From contig NZ_JABFMU010000025.1 in the NCBI RefSeq assembly GCF_013359695.1, positions 16,494 to 80,493 of the forward strand: DNA of 64,000 nt. The letters run 5' to 3'. Below, one piece after another: positions 9,337 through 17,602 of the stretch. This DNA comes from Pseudomonas sp. C2B4. GTDB lineage: Bacteria; Pseudomonadota; Gammaproteobacteria; Pseudomonadales; Pseudomonadaceae. A program made the translations under genes and the position numbers. The notes under the pieces are model-generated. The model worked only from the letters and a program-made list of their open reading frames with translations. It had not been told where the DNA came from and ran no database searches. How positions within the stretch are numbered: position 1 is the stretch's first letter; every line of letters begins with the position of its first letter.

Positions 9337-10047
9337 TTGGCTGCCAAGAAAAAACCTGCACCCAAGCGTGGCGCCAGCCGTTACCAAGCTCCAGCGAAGC
9401 AACCGATCCCGGGTTGGTTGTGGATGGCCATCGGCCTGACGGTCGGTGCCTTCATCGTATTCCTGATGAAGCTGGAGCCAGGCAAGGGCAGCGACACGGT
9501 CAAGCGCGAGAAGGTCGAGCAGCAACAGAAAGCCACCAAGATCGCCGAGGCCAACAAGACCCCGCCGAGCCCGACGCAACCGGTAAAGCCGAAGTACGAC
9601 TTCTACACCCTGCTGCCGGAATCGGAAGTCATCGTGCCGCCGGATGCCGTGCCGGAAAAAACGTTGCCGACGCCACAGGTGCCGGCCGTTCCAACCACAC
9701 CGGTAACCCCGGCGGAAGCGGCAAAGATCGACACGGCTCGCGCCCAGGCCGCCCTGGCTGGCATCACGCCACCGCCCGCGCCGCCCGTCACCAAGGCCGC
9801 ACCGGTGACCAAGTTCTTCCTGCAGGCCGGTTCTTTCCGCAAGGAGTCTGACGCGGACAAGGTACGCGCGCAGATCATCCTGCTCGGCCAGGCGGTGGCG
9901 GTTGAATCCGGCACGGTGAAGGACGAGACCTGGTATCGGGTATTGGTCGGTCCGTTCAGCAATCGCGAACAATTGACCACCGCGCAGAAACAACTGTCCG
10001 GGGCCGGGTTCAGCAATCTGTTGTTACAACAACGCCAGAGCCGCTGA
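9337..10047 (+). CDS. SPOR-domain cell-division-type membrane protein (FtsN-like)
   Basis: A 236-residue protein: a short basic cytoplasmic tail, one transmembrane segment (about residues 26-46), a Pro/Ala/Lys-rich periplasmic linker (about 50-155), and a C-terminal SPOR domain. The domain (KFFLQAGSFRKESDAD... to GFSNLLLQQ) binds denuded septal peptidoglycan. The architecture matches FtsN and other SPOR proteins located after argS in pseudomonads. The start is TTG at 9337, one base after the argS stop codon, with GGAG inside the end of argS, so expression is probably coupled to argS. Confidence 0.85.
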   Translation: MAAKKKPAPKRGASRYQAPAKQPIPGWLWMAIGLTVGAFIVFLMKLEPGKGSDTVKREKVEQQQKATKIAEANKTPPSPTQPVKPKYDFYTLLPESEVIVPPDAVPEKTLPTPQVPAVPTTPVTPAEAAKIDTARAQAALAGITPPPAPPVTKAAPVTKFFLQAGSFRKESDADKVRAQIILLGQAVAVESGTVKDETWYRVLVGPFSNREQLTTAQKQLSGAGFSNLLLQQRQSR

Positions 10048-10072
10048 TTCACCAAGACCTCCGCGTTATCGT

Positions 10073-10140
10073 TCTTCGCGAGCAGGCTCGCTCCCACAGG
10101 ATTGGCGTCACCCCTGTGAGAGCGAGCCTGCTCGCGAAGG
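10073..10140. repeat. REPIN, short-spacer form
   Basis: Inverted REP units with one base change in the second (TGTGAGAGCG). It lies between the SPOR gene and the hslVU promoter. Confidence 0.88.
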
Positions 10141-10203
10141 CGTCAGCACAGACACCGCAACCTCCTCCGCAAGAACACCGCTCGTCCCCCGTCACGCCGC
10201 ACA

Positions 10204-10231
10204 GTTGAAATCCTCTCCACCACCCCCATAT
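10204..10231 (+). promoter_or_regulatory. Sigma-32 heat-shock promoter of hslVU
   Basis: GTTGAAA (10204-10210), a 13-base spacer, then CCCCATAT (10224-10231). This differs by one base from the heat-shock consensus CTTGAAA/CCCCATnT. It lies about 47 bases upstream of the hslV start. E. coli hslVU is a classical sigma-32 operon. Confidence 0.8.
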
Positions 10232-10277
10232 GTATCGGCATAAGGCACTTTCGCCCCGCTGCGTGGAGACTCTTCCC

Positions 10278-10817
10278 TTGACCACCATCGTTTCAGTTCG
10301 CCGCCAAGGCAAAGTCGTCATGGGCGGCGACGGCCAGGTTTCTCTCGGCAATACCGTGATGAAAGGCAACGCCAAGAAAGTTCGTCGCCTGTACCACGGC
10401 GAAGTCCTTGCCGGTTTTGCCGGCGCCACGGCTGACGCCTTTACCCTTTTCGAACGTTTCGAGGGTCAGCTGGAGAAACACCAGGGCCATCTGGTTCGTG
10501 CCGCCGTGGAACTCGCTAAAGAATGGCGCACCGACCGCACGTTGAGCCGCCTCGAAGCCATGCTCGCGGTTGCCAACAAGGATGCCTCCCTGATCATCAC
10601 CGGCAATGGCGACGTGGTCGAACCTGAGCACGGCCTGATCGCCATGGGCTCCGGTGGCGCCTATGCCCAGGCTGCCGCCAGCGCACTGCTGCAAAAAACC
10701 GACCTGTCGGCCCGGGAAATCGTCGAGACCGCCCTCGGCATCGCTGGCGACATCTGCGTATTCACCAACCACACCCAGACCATTGAGGAGCAGGACTGCG
10801 CCAAAGGCGACGAGTAA
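10278..10817 (+). CDS. hslV: ATP-dependent protease peptidase subunit HslV
   Basis: A 179-residue threonine peptidase that forms the dodecameric core of the HslUV protease. A TTG start at 10278 places Thr2 of (M)TTIVSVRRQGKVV as the N-terminal catalytic threonine after Met removal. A longer frame from 10230 would bury this residue and is rejected. GDGQVSLGNTVMKGNAKKVRRL and GSGGAYAQAAA are the conserved proteasome-beta-like segments. A GTGGAG ribosome-binding site precedes the start. It is co-transcribed with hslU 52 bases downstream. Confidence 0.95.
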   Translation: MTTIVSVRRQGKVVMGGDGQVSLGNTVMKGNAKKVRRLYHGEVLAGFAGATADAFTLFERFEGQLEKHQGHLVRAAVELAKEWRTDRTLSRLEAMLAVANKDASLIITGNGDVVEPEHGLIAMGSGGAYAQAAASALLQKTDLSAREIVETALGIAGDICVFTNHTQTIEEQDCAKGDE

Positions 10818-10869
10818 GTCTGTTTCGGCTGCATGCCACGACTCATTTGTTTAAGGTCCGTCAAATATT

Positions 10870-12207
10870 ATGTCCATGACTCCCCGTGAAATCGTCCACG
10901 AACTCAATCGCCATATCATCGGCCAGGACGATGCCAAGCGCGCCGTCGCCATTGCCCTGCGCAATCGCTGGCGCCGGATGCAGCTGCCTGAAGAACTGCG
11001 CGTTGAAGTCACCCCGAAAAACATCCTGATGATCGGCCCGACCGGTGTCGGTAAAACCGAGATCGCCCGTCGCCTGGCCAAACTGGCCAACGCCCCGTTC
11101 ATCAAGGTCGAAGCGACCAAGTTCACCGAAGTCGGCTATGTCGGCCGTGACGTCGAATCAATCATTCGTGATCTGGCCGATGCCGCCATCAAGCTGCTGC
11201 GCGAACAGGAAATCACCAAGGTTCGCCACCGCGCCGAAGACGCCGCCGAAGAGCGCATCCTCGACGCGCTGCTGCCTCCTGCACGCATGGGTTTCAGCAA
11301 CGACGACGCTCCGACGTCCGACTCCAACACCCGCCAGCTGTTCCGCAAACGCCTGCGTGAAGGCCAGCTGGACGACAAGGAAATCGAAATCGAAGTCGCC
11401 GAAATGTCCGGCGTCGATATCTCCGCGCCACCCGGCATGGAAGAGATGACCAACCAGTTGCAGAGCCTGTTCGCCAACATGGGCAAGGGCAAACGCAAGA
11501 GCCGCAAGCTCAAGGTCAAGGAAGCGCTGAAGCTGGTGCGCGACGAAGAAGCCAGCCGCCTGGTCAACGATGAAGAGTTGAAGGCCAAGGCACTGGAAGC
11601 GGTCGAGCAGCACGGCATCGTGTTCATCGACGAAATCGACAAGGTCGCCAAGCGCGGCAATGTCGGTGGCGCCGACGTGTCCCGTGAAGGCGTGCAGCGC
11701 GACCTGCTGCCGCTGATCGAGGGCTGCACCGTCAACACCAAGCTGGGCATGGTCAAGACCGACCACATCCTGTTCATCGCTTCCGGCGCGTTCCACCTGA
11801 GCAAGCCGAGCGACCTGGTGCCCGAGCTGCAAGGTCGCCTGCCGATTCGCGTTGAACTCAAGGCTCTGTCCCCACAGGACTTCGAACGCATTCTCAGCGA
11901 ACCCCACGCGTCGCTCACCGAGCAATATTGCGCGCTGCTGAAAACCGAAGGCCTGACCATCGAGTTCCAGCCAAGCGGCATCAAACGCATCGCGGAGATC
12001 GCATGGCAGGTCAACGAGAAAACCGAAAACATCGGTGCGCGTCGCCTGCACACCCTGCTTGAGCGCCTGCTCGAAGAGGTATCGTTCAGCGCCGGCGACC
12101 TGGCCAGCGCCCACGATGACAAGGCGATCCAGATCGATGCCGACTACGTCAACAACCACCTGGGTGAATTGGCGCAGAACGAAGACCTGTCCCGTTATAT
12201 CCTGTAA
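10870..12207 (+). CDS. hslU: HslUV protease ATPase/unfoldase subunit HslU
   Basis: A 445-residue AAA+ (Clp/Hsp100) unfoldase that feeds substrates into HslV. It has Walker A GPTGVGKTE near residue 60, a long I domain (about 110-240) with charged helices, Walker B IVFIDEID near 255, and sensor segments. The C-terminal tail EDLSRYIL inserts into HslV. It lies in the heat-shock operon with hslV and is followed by a REPIN. Confidence 0.97.
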   Translation: MSMTPREIVHELNRHIIGQDDAKRAVAIALRNRWRRMQLPEELRVEVTPKNILMIGPTGVGKTEIARRLAKLANAPFIKVEATKFTEVGYVGRDVESIIRDLADAAIKLLREQEITKVRHRAEDAAEERILDALLPPARMGFSNDDAPTSDSNTRQLFRKRLREGQLDDKEIEIEVAEMSGVDISAPPGMEEMTNQLQSLFANMGKGKRKSRKLKVKEALKLVRDEEASRLVNDEELKAKALEAVEQHGIVFIDEIDKVAKRGNVGGADVSREGVQRDLLPLIEGCTVNTKLGMVKTDHILFIASGAFHLSKPSDLVPELQGRLPIRVELKALSPQDFERILSEPHASLTEQYCALLKTEGLTIEFQPSGIKRIAEIAWQVNEKTENIGARRLHTLLERLLEEVSFSAGDLASAHDDKAIQIDADYVNNHLGELAQNEDLSRYIL

Positions 12208-12232
12208 GCCATACTTACAGCGGTGATGGACC

Positions 12233-12322
12233 TGTGGGAGCGAGCCTGCTCGCGAAAGCGGTCTGACATTCAAAGGTTATGTTGAATGTTATGACGCCTT
12301 CGCGAGCAGGCTCGCTCCCACA
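12233..12322. repeat. REPIN, long-spacer form
   Basis: Opens TGTGGGAG and closes CTCCCACA. The spacer holds the TTCAA...TTGAA-type small dyad common to this form. It occupies the hslU-DUF971 gap. Confidence 0.9.
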
Positions 12323-12350
12323 AAGTCCCACACAAAACGGACGCCCAGCC

Positions 12351-12728
12351 ATGACCCAACTCCCCACCGACATCAAGCTGCACAAAGCCTCGAAAACCCT
12401 GACGCTCAAGTACGCGTCCGGCGAGGAATACACCCTGCCCGCCGAGTTCCTGCGCGTGCACTCTCCTTCCGCCGAGGTCCAGGGCCACGGCAAACCTATC
12501 CTGCAATTCGGCAAGATCAATGTCGGCCTGAGCAAAGTAGAACCGGCCGGTCAGTACGCACTGAAATTGACCTTCGACGACGGCCACGACAGCGGCCTGT
12601 TCACCTGGGAATACCTCTATGAACTGGGGCGACGTTATGACGCACTCTGGGAGGATTATCTGGCCGAGCTCAAAGCCGCCGGTAAAACCCGCGACCCGAA
12701 CGAATCTGTCGTCAAGCTGATGCTCTAG
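12351..12728 (+). CDS. DUF971 (gamma-butyrobetaine-hydroxylase-like N-terminal domain) protein
   Basis: A 125-residue single-domain protein. The DUF971 signature is seen in ASGEEYTLPAEFLRVHSPSAEVQGHG and in VEPAGQYALKLTFDDGHDSGLFTWEYLYELG. The family domain occurs alone or fused to 2-oxoglutarate oxygenases and to Fe-S proteins. Here it is alone, and its function is unknown. The frame is open from 12279, but that extension is REP sequence; ATG 12351 gives the family N-terminus MTQLPTDIKLHK. It separates hslVU from the pha cluster, as in other pseudomonads. Confidence 0.85.
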   Translation: MTQLPTDIKLHKASKTLTLKYASGEEYTLPAEFLRVHSPSAEVQGHGKPILQFGKINVGLSKVEPAGQYALKLTFDDGHDSGLFTWEYLYELGRRYDALWEDYLAELKAAGKTRDPNESVVKLML

Positions 12729-12845
12729 CCTGAGCCTCTTGCTCTTTAGAAGGCATTTTCTAATTCCATCTGTTTGAATGCTCCGCTTCGATGCCGGTGA
12801 TTGGCCTGCTTGCGAAAAAAATTAAACTCGGGTAACCAATGGAGC

Positions 12846-12861
12846 TGGCAAGTTCCCTGCA
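12846..12861 (+). promoter_or_regulatory. Candidate sigma-54 (-24/-12) promoter of phaC1
   Basis: TGGCAAGTTCCCTGCA has GG and GC ten bases apart and matches TGGCACGnnnnTTGCA at 10 of the 12 defined positions. It would place transcription start about 115 bases before phaC1. The 260-base gap 12729-12988 otherwise shows no gene. Confidence 0.5.
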
Positions 12862-12988
12862 GTGCTCTCTGCGAAGAAAAAGCAGCGATGCAGAATTAAC
12901 GGTCACCTGGGCAGTAGTACCTGGAATTGGCTGTGTGACTTGCGCAGCAGGACCCGGGTACTCGTGTCAGGACAATGGAGCGTCGTAG

Positions 12989-14668
12989 ATGAGTAACAAG
13001 AATAACGATGACTTGAAGTATCAGGCCTCGGAAAACACCTTGGGACTGAATCCTGTCGTTGGGCTGCGTGGAAAGGATCTACTGGCTTCTGCTCGAATGG
13101 TGCTCAGGCAGGCAATCAAACAGCCTGTGCACAGCGCCAAACACGTCGCGCATTTTGGCCTTGAACTCAAGAACGTACTGTTCGGCAAATCCGAGCTGCA
13201 ACCGACCAGCGATGATCGTCGGTTTGCCGACCCGGCCTGGAGCCAGAACCCGCTCTACAAACGTTATTTGCAAACCTACCTGGCGTGGCGCAAGGAGCTC
13301 CACAACTGGATCGACGAGAGCAACCTGGCGGCCAGCGACGTCGCCCGCGGGCACTTCGTGATCAACCTCATGACCGAAGCCATGGCCCCGACCAACACGG
13401 CGGCCAACCCGGCAGCCGTCAAACGCTTTTTCGAAACCGGCGGCAAGAGCCTGCTCGACGGGCTCTCGCACCTGGCCAAGGACCTGGTGCACAACGGCGG
13501 CATGCCGAGCCAGGTCAACATGGGCGCATTCGAGGTCGGCAAAAGCCTGGGCGTGACCGAAGGCGCGGTGGTGTTCCGCAATGACGTGCTGGAGCTGATC
13601 CAGTACAAGCCAATCACCGAGCAAGTCCACGAGCGCCCGCTGCTGGTGGTGCCGCCGCAGATCAACAAGTTCTATGTTTTCGACCTGAGCCCGGACAAGA
13701 GCCTGGCGCGGTTCTGCCTGCGCAATAACGTGCAGACCTTCATCGTCAGCTGGCGCAACCCGACCAAGGAGCAGCGCGAGTGGGGCCTGTCGACCTACAT
13801 CGAGGCGCTCAAGGAAGCGGTCGACGTGGTCACCGCCATCACCGGCAGCAAAGACGTGAACATGCTGGGTGCCTGCTCCGGCGGCATCACCTGCACCGCT
13901 CTGCTGGGCCACTACGCCGCGATCGGCGAGAACAAGGTCAACGCCCTCACCCTGCTGGTGAGCGTGCTCGACACGACCCTGGAAAGCGACGTCGCCCTGT
14001 TCGTCAACGAGCAAACCCTCGAAGCCGCCAAGCGCCACTCGTACCAGGCCGGTGTGCTGGAAGGGCGGGACATGGCCAAGGTCTTCGCCTGGATGCGCCC
14101 CAACGACCTGATCTGGAACTACTGGGTCAACAACTATTTGCTGGGCAACGAGCCACCGGTTTTCGACATCCTGTTCTGGAACAACGACACCACGCGGCTG
14201 CCGGCAGCGTTCCACGGCGACCTGATCGAGATGTTCAAAAACAACCCACTGATTCGCCCGAATGCACTGGAAGTGTGCGGTACCGCCATCGACCTCAAGC
14301 AGGTGACGGCCGATATCTTTTCCCTGGCCGGTACCAACGACCACATCACCCCGTGGAAGTCCTGCTACAAATCGGCGCAGCTGTTCGGCGGCAACGTTGA
14401 ATTCGTGCTGTCCAGCAGCGGACATATCCAGAGCATCCTGAACCCTCCGGGCAATCCGAAATCCCGCTACATGACCGGTGCCGAAATGGCGGACAGTGCC
14501 GATGAGTGGCAGGAAAACGCCACCAAGCACACTGATTCCTGGTGGTTGCATTGGCAGGCGTGGCAGGCCCAGCGTTCGGGCGAGCTGAAAAAAGCGCCTG
14601 TGAAGCTTGGCAGCAAGGCTTATCCGGCGGGCGAAGCATCGCCGGGTACTTACGTCCACGAGCGGTAA
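12989..14668 (+). CDS. phaC1: Class II poly(3-hydroxyalkanoate) polymerase 1
   Basis: A 559-residue enzyme that polymerises medium-chain (R)-3-hydroxyacyl-CoA on PHA granules. The lipase-like box GACSGG carries nucleophile Cys296. Asp451 (TNDHITPW) and His479 (SSGHIQS) complete the triad at exactly the positions of class II synthases. The N-terminal segment is followed by the alpha/beta-hydrolase core from about residue 210. GGAG precedes ATG 12989. It heads phaC1-phaZ-phaC2-phaD on the + strand; a dyad repeat lies before phaZ. Confidence 0.97.
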   Translation: MSNKNNDDLKYQASENTLGLNPVVGLRGKDLLASARMVLRQAIKQPVHSAKHVAHFGLELKNVLFGKSELQPTSDDRRFADPAWSQNPLYKRYLQTYLAWRKELHNWIDESNLAASDVARGHFVINLMTEAMAPTNTAANPAAVKRFFETGGKSLLDGLSHLAKDLVHNGGMPSQVNMGAFEVGKSLGVTEGAVVFRNDVLELIQYKPITEQVHERPLLVVPPQINKFYVFDLSPDKSLARFCLRNNVQTFIVSWRNPTKEQREWGLSTYIEALKEAVDVVTAITGSKDVNMLGACSGGITCTALLGHYAAIGENKVNALTLLVSVLDTTLESDVALFVNEQTLEAAKRHSYQAGVLEGRDMAKVFAWMRPNDLIWNYWVNNYLLGNEPPVFDILFWNNDTTRLPAAFHGDLIEMFKNNPLIRPNALEVCGTAIDLKQVTADIFSLAGTNDHITPWKSCYKSAQLFGGNVEFVLSSSGHIQSILNPPGNPKSRYMTGAEMADSADEWQENATKHTDSWWLHWQAWQAQRSGELKKAPVKLGSKAYPAGEASPGTYVHER

Positions 14669-14688
14669 CTGACACACCCCCACTCCAC

Positions 14689-14853
14689 TGTGGGAGCGGG
14701 CTTTTGTGGTGAGGGGATTTATCCCCGTTGGGTGGCGAAGCCGCCCCAAAACCTGGAATCGCGGTGTATCAGGTACACCGAGTGAAATGGTTTTACGACT
14801 GCTGCGCAGCCGAACGGGGATAAATCCCCTCGCCACAAGCTCGCTCCTACAGG
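14689..14853. repeat. Large inverted repeat of the GAGGGGATTTATCCCC family
   Basis: Arms at about 14706-14733 and 14811-14839 share GAGGGGATTTATCCCCG in inverted orientation and are flanked by REP-like GTGGGAGCGGGC and GCTCGCTCCTACA. A central hairpin GCGGTGTATC/GGTACACCG lies at 14761-14780. It separates phaC1 from phaZ. Confidence 0.85.
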
Positions 14854-14890
14854 AGGGGTCGGGGATGAATTCATAAACAGGGCTTGAAGC

Positions 14891-15745
14891 ATGCCGCAAC
14901 CGTTCATATTCCGTACTGTCGACCTGGATGGCCAGACCCTCCGTACGGCGGTGCGTCCCGGCAAGCCTCACTTGACGCCCTTGCTGATTTTCAACGGCAT
15001 TGGCGCCAACCTGGAGCTGGTGTTCCCCTTCGTCGCGGCGCTGGACCCGGACCTGGAAGTCATCGCTTTCGACGTGCCCGGTGTCGGCGGTTCGTCGACG
15101 CCGAATCGCCCGTATCGGTTTCCGAGCCTGGCGAAACTCACGGCGCGCATGCTCGATTACCTCGATTACGGGCAGGTCAATGTGATCGGTGTGTCCTGGG
15201 GTGGCGCGCTGGCCCAGCAGTTCGCCTACGACTATCCGGAGCGCTGCAAGAAGCTGGTGCTGGCCGCCACGGCGGCGGGCGCGGTGATGGTGCCGGGCAA
15301 GCCGAAAGTGCTGTGGATGATGGCCAGCCCGCGACGCTACATCCAGCCTTCGCACGTGATCCGCATTGCGCCGATGATCTACGGCGGCTCGTTCCGTCGA
15401 GATCCGACGCTGGCTGCGAACCACGCAGCCAAGGTGCGTTCGGCAGGCAAGCTTGGTTACTACTGGCAGCTGTTCGCCGGACTCGGCTGGACCAGCATTC
15501 ACTGGTTGCACAAGATCAACCAGCCGACCCTGGTCCTGGCCGGCGATGACGATCCGCTGATTCCGCTGGTCAACATGCGCTTGCTGGCGTGGCGGATTCC
15601 CAACGCCCAGCTGCACATAATCGATGACGGGCATCTGTTTCTGATTACCCGGGCCGAGGCGGTGGCGCCGATCATCATGAAGTTTCTCCAGGAGGAACGG
15701 CAGCGAGCGGTGATGCATCCGCATCCGTCGCCATTGGGCGGTTAA
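14891..15745 (+). CDS. phaZ: Intracellular mcl-PHA depolymerase
   Basis: A 284-residue alpha/beta hydrolase that mobilises stored PHA on the granule. The triad is Ser102 in GVSWGG, Asp221 in AGDDDPLIP and His248 in DDGHLF. These are the positions established for Pseudomonas PhaZ. The oxyanion segment FNGIGAN is near residue 36. It lies between the two synthase genes as in all mcl-PHA loci, which supports coordinated synthesis and turnover. Confidence 0.96.
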   Translation: MPQPFIFRTVDLDGQTLRTAVRPGKPHLTPLLIFNGIGANLELVFPFVAALDPDLEVIAFDVPGVGGSSTPNRPYRFPSLAKLTARMLDYLDYGQVNVIGVSWGGALAQQFAYDYPERCKKLVLAATAAGAVMVPGKPKVLWMMASPRRYIQPSHVIRIAPMIYGGSFRRDPTLAANHAAKVRSAGKLGYYWQLFAGLGWTSIHWLHKINQPTLVLAGDDDPLIPLVNMRLLAWRIPNAQLHIIDDGHLFLITRAEAVAPIIMKFLQEERQRAVMHPHPSPLGG

Positions 15746-15859
15746 TCGGCTCATCATCGGTCGGCAGGAGGCCGCGCCGCGCAACAACCCGCTACAGCGT
15801 CTATGGTGTTCTGGTTCGATGTGTTTGTATTTGGCCTGAAGACGAAGGAGTGTTGACTC

Positions 15860-17542
15860 ATGCGCGACAAACCAGCGAGGGAATCTCTACCGACTCCCGC
15901 CGCGTTCATCAATGCACAGAGTGCGATTACCGGCCTGCGCGGCCGGGATCTGTTTTCAACCCTGCGCAGCGTTGCCGCCCATGGTTTGCGCAATCCTGTG
16001 CACAGCGCCCGGCACGCCTTGAAACTGGGCGGTCAATTGGGTCGAGTGTTGCTGGGTGAAACCCTGCACCCGACCAATCCGCAGGACAGTCGTTTCGCCG
16101 ATCCGGCCTGGAGCCTCAACCCGTTTTATCGTCGCAGCCTGCAGGCCTACCTGAGCTGGCAGAAGCAAGTCAAAAGCTGGATCGACGAGAGCAACATGAC
16201 CCCGGATGACCGTGCTCGCGCGCATTTCGCGTTTGCATTGCTCAACGATGCCGTGTCGCCGTCCAACAGCCTGCTCAATCCATTGGCCATCAAGGAAATC
16301 TTCAACTCCGGCGGTAATAGTCTGGTACGCGGGATCAGCCATCTGGTGGACGACTTCCTGCACAACGATGGCCTGCCCCGGCAAGTCACCAAGCAGGCGT
16401 TCGAGGTCGGCAAGACCGTCGCCACCACCACAGGTGCCGTGGTGTTTCGCAACGAACTGCTGGAGCTGATCCAGTACAAGCCGATGAGTGAAAAGCAGTA
16501 CTCCAAGCCGCTGCTGGTGGTGCCACCGCAGATCAACAAGTACTACATTTTCGACCTGAGCCCCCACAACAGCTTCGTTCAGTTCGCGCTCAAGAATGGC
16601 CTGCAAACCTTCGTGATCAGTTGGCGCAATCCGGATGTGCGCCACCGTGAGTGGGGCCTGTCGACCTACGTTGAAGCGGTCGAAGAAGCCATGAATGTTT
16701 GCCGGGCGATCACCGGTGCGCGCGAGGTCAACTTGATGGGCGCCTGCGCTGGCGGGTTGACCATTGCCGCGCTGCAAGGCCACTTGCAAGCCAAGCGGCA
16801 GCTGCGTCGGGTGTCGAGTGCGACCTACCTGGTCAGCCTGCTCGACAGCCAACTGGACACGCCCGCCACTCTCTTCGCTGACGAGCAGACCCTGGAAGCC
16901 GCCAAGCGCCGCTCTTATCAAAAAGGTGTCCTCGATGGCCGGGACATGGCCAAGGTCTTTGCCTGGATGCGCCCCAACGACCTGATCTGGAGCTACTTCG
17001 TCAACAACTACCTGCTGGGCAAGGAGCCGCCGGCATTCGACATCCTCTACTGGAACAACGACAACACGCGCCTGCCGGCAGCCCTGCATGGCGACTTGCT
17101 GGACTTCTTCAAGCACAACCCGCTGAGCCACCCCGGTGGCCTCGAAGTGTGCGGCACGCCGATCGACTTGCAGAAGGTCACCGTCGACAGCTTCAGCGTG
17201 GCCGGCATCAACGATCACATCACGCCGTGGGATGCGGTGTATCGATCGACGCTGCTGCTGGGAGGCGATCGCCGCTTCGTACTGTCCAATAGCGGTCACG
17301 TGCAGAGCATTCTGAACCCGCCGAGCAATCCGAAAGCCAACTACGTCGAGGGCGCCAAACTGAGCAGCGATCCACGGGCCTGGTACTACGACGCCAAGCA
17401 GGTCGACGGCAGCTGGTGGACGCAATGGCTGAGCTGGATTCAGGAACGCTCAGGCGCGCAAAAGGAAACCCACACGGCCCTCGGCAACCAGAACTATCCA
17501 CCCATGGAGGCGGCGCCCGGCACTTACGTGCGCGTACGCTGA
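15860..17542 (+). CDS. phaC2: Class II poly(3-hydroxyalkanoate) polymerase 2
   Basis: A 560-residue paralogue of PhaC1 with the same architecture. Nucleophile Cys296 lies in GACAGG, the acid residue in INDHITPW and the histidine in NSGHVQS. The box differs from PhaC1 by Ala for Ser after the cysteine. AAGGAG lies ten bases before ATG 15860. The C-terminus ends APGTYVRVR, parallel to APGTYVHER-like PhaC1. The two synthases probably arose by duplication and differ in substrate preference; which is dominant cannot be read from sequence. Confidence 0.96.
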   Translation: MRDKPARESLPTPAAFINAQSAITGLRGRDLFSTLRSVAAHGLRNPVHSARHALKLGGQLGRVLLGETLHPTNPQDSRFADPAWSLNPFYRRSLQAYLSWQKQVKSWIDESNMTPDDRARAHFAFALLNDAVSPSNSLLNPLAIKEIFNSGGNSLVRGISHLVDDFLHNDGLPRQVTKQAFEVGKTVATTTGAVVFRNELLELIQYKPMSEKQYSKPLLVVPPQINKYYIFDLSPHNSFVQFALKNGLQTFVISWRNPDVRHREWGLSTYVEAVEEAMNVCRAITGAREVNLMGACAGGLTIAALQGHLQAKRQLRRVSSATYLVSLLDSQLDTPATLFADEQTLEAAKRRSYQKGVLDGRDMAKVFAWMRPNDLIWSYFVNNYLLGKEPPAFDILYWNNDNTRLPAALHGDLLDFFKHNPLSHPGGLEVCGTPIDLQKVTVDSFSVAGINDHITPWDAVYRSTLLLGGDRRFVLSNSGHVQSILNPPSNPKANYVEGAKLSSDPRAWYYDAKQVDGSWWTQWLSWIQERSGAQKETHTALGNQNYPPMEAAPGTYVRVR

Positions 17543-17554
17543 CGTTCAAACGAC

Positions 17555-17576
17555 CCACGGCCGCCGTCGGCCGTGG
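17555..17576. other. Perfect stem-loop between phaC2 and phaD
   Basis: CCACGGCC (17555-17562) pairs with GGCCGTGG (17569-17576) around a six-base loop, with no T-tract. It occupies most of the 60-base phaC2-phaD gap and may stabilise or attenuate the polycistronic mRNA. Confidence 0.6.
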
Positions 17577-17602
17577 CATGACCCGAACATTAAGAAGACT
17601 GG

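Noticed and set aside
10230..10277. Upstream ATG-initiated start for hslV
   Set aside because: It would place 16 residues before the catalytic Thr, and the ATG overlaps the -10 element of the heat-shock promoter.
13079..15787. A 902-codon open frame on the - strand across phaC1 and phaZ
   Set aside because: It is antisense to two genes with complete catalytic motifs, shows no protein family features, and results from high GC at third positions.
15746..15859. Possible separate promoter or small gene between phaZ and phaC2
   Set aside because: Only a 114-base gap with a good ribosome-binding site for phaC2; no convincing promoter or frame seen.
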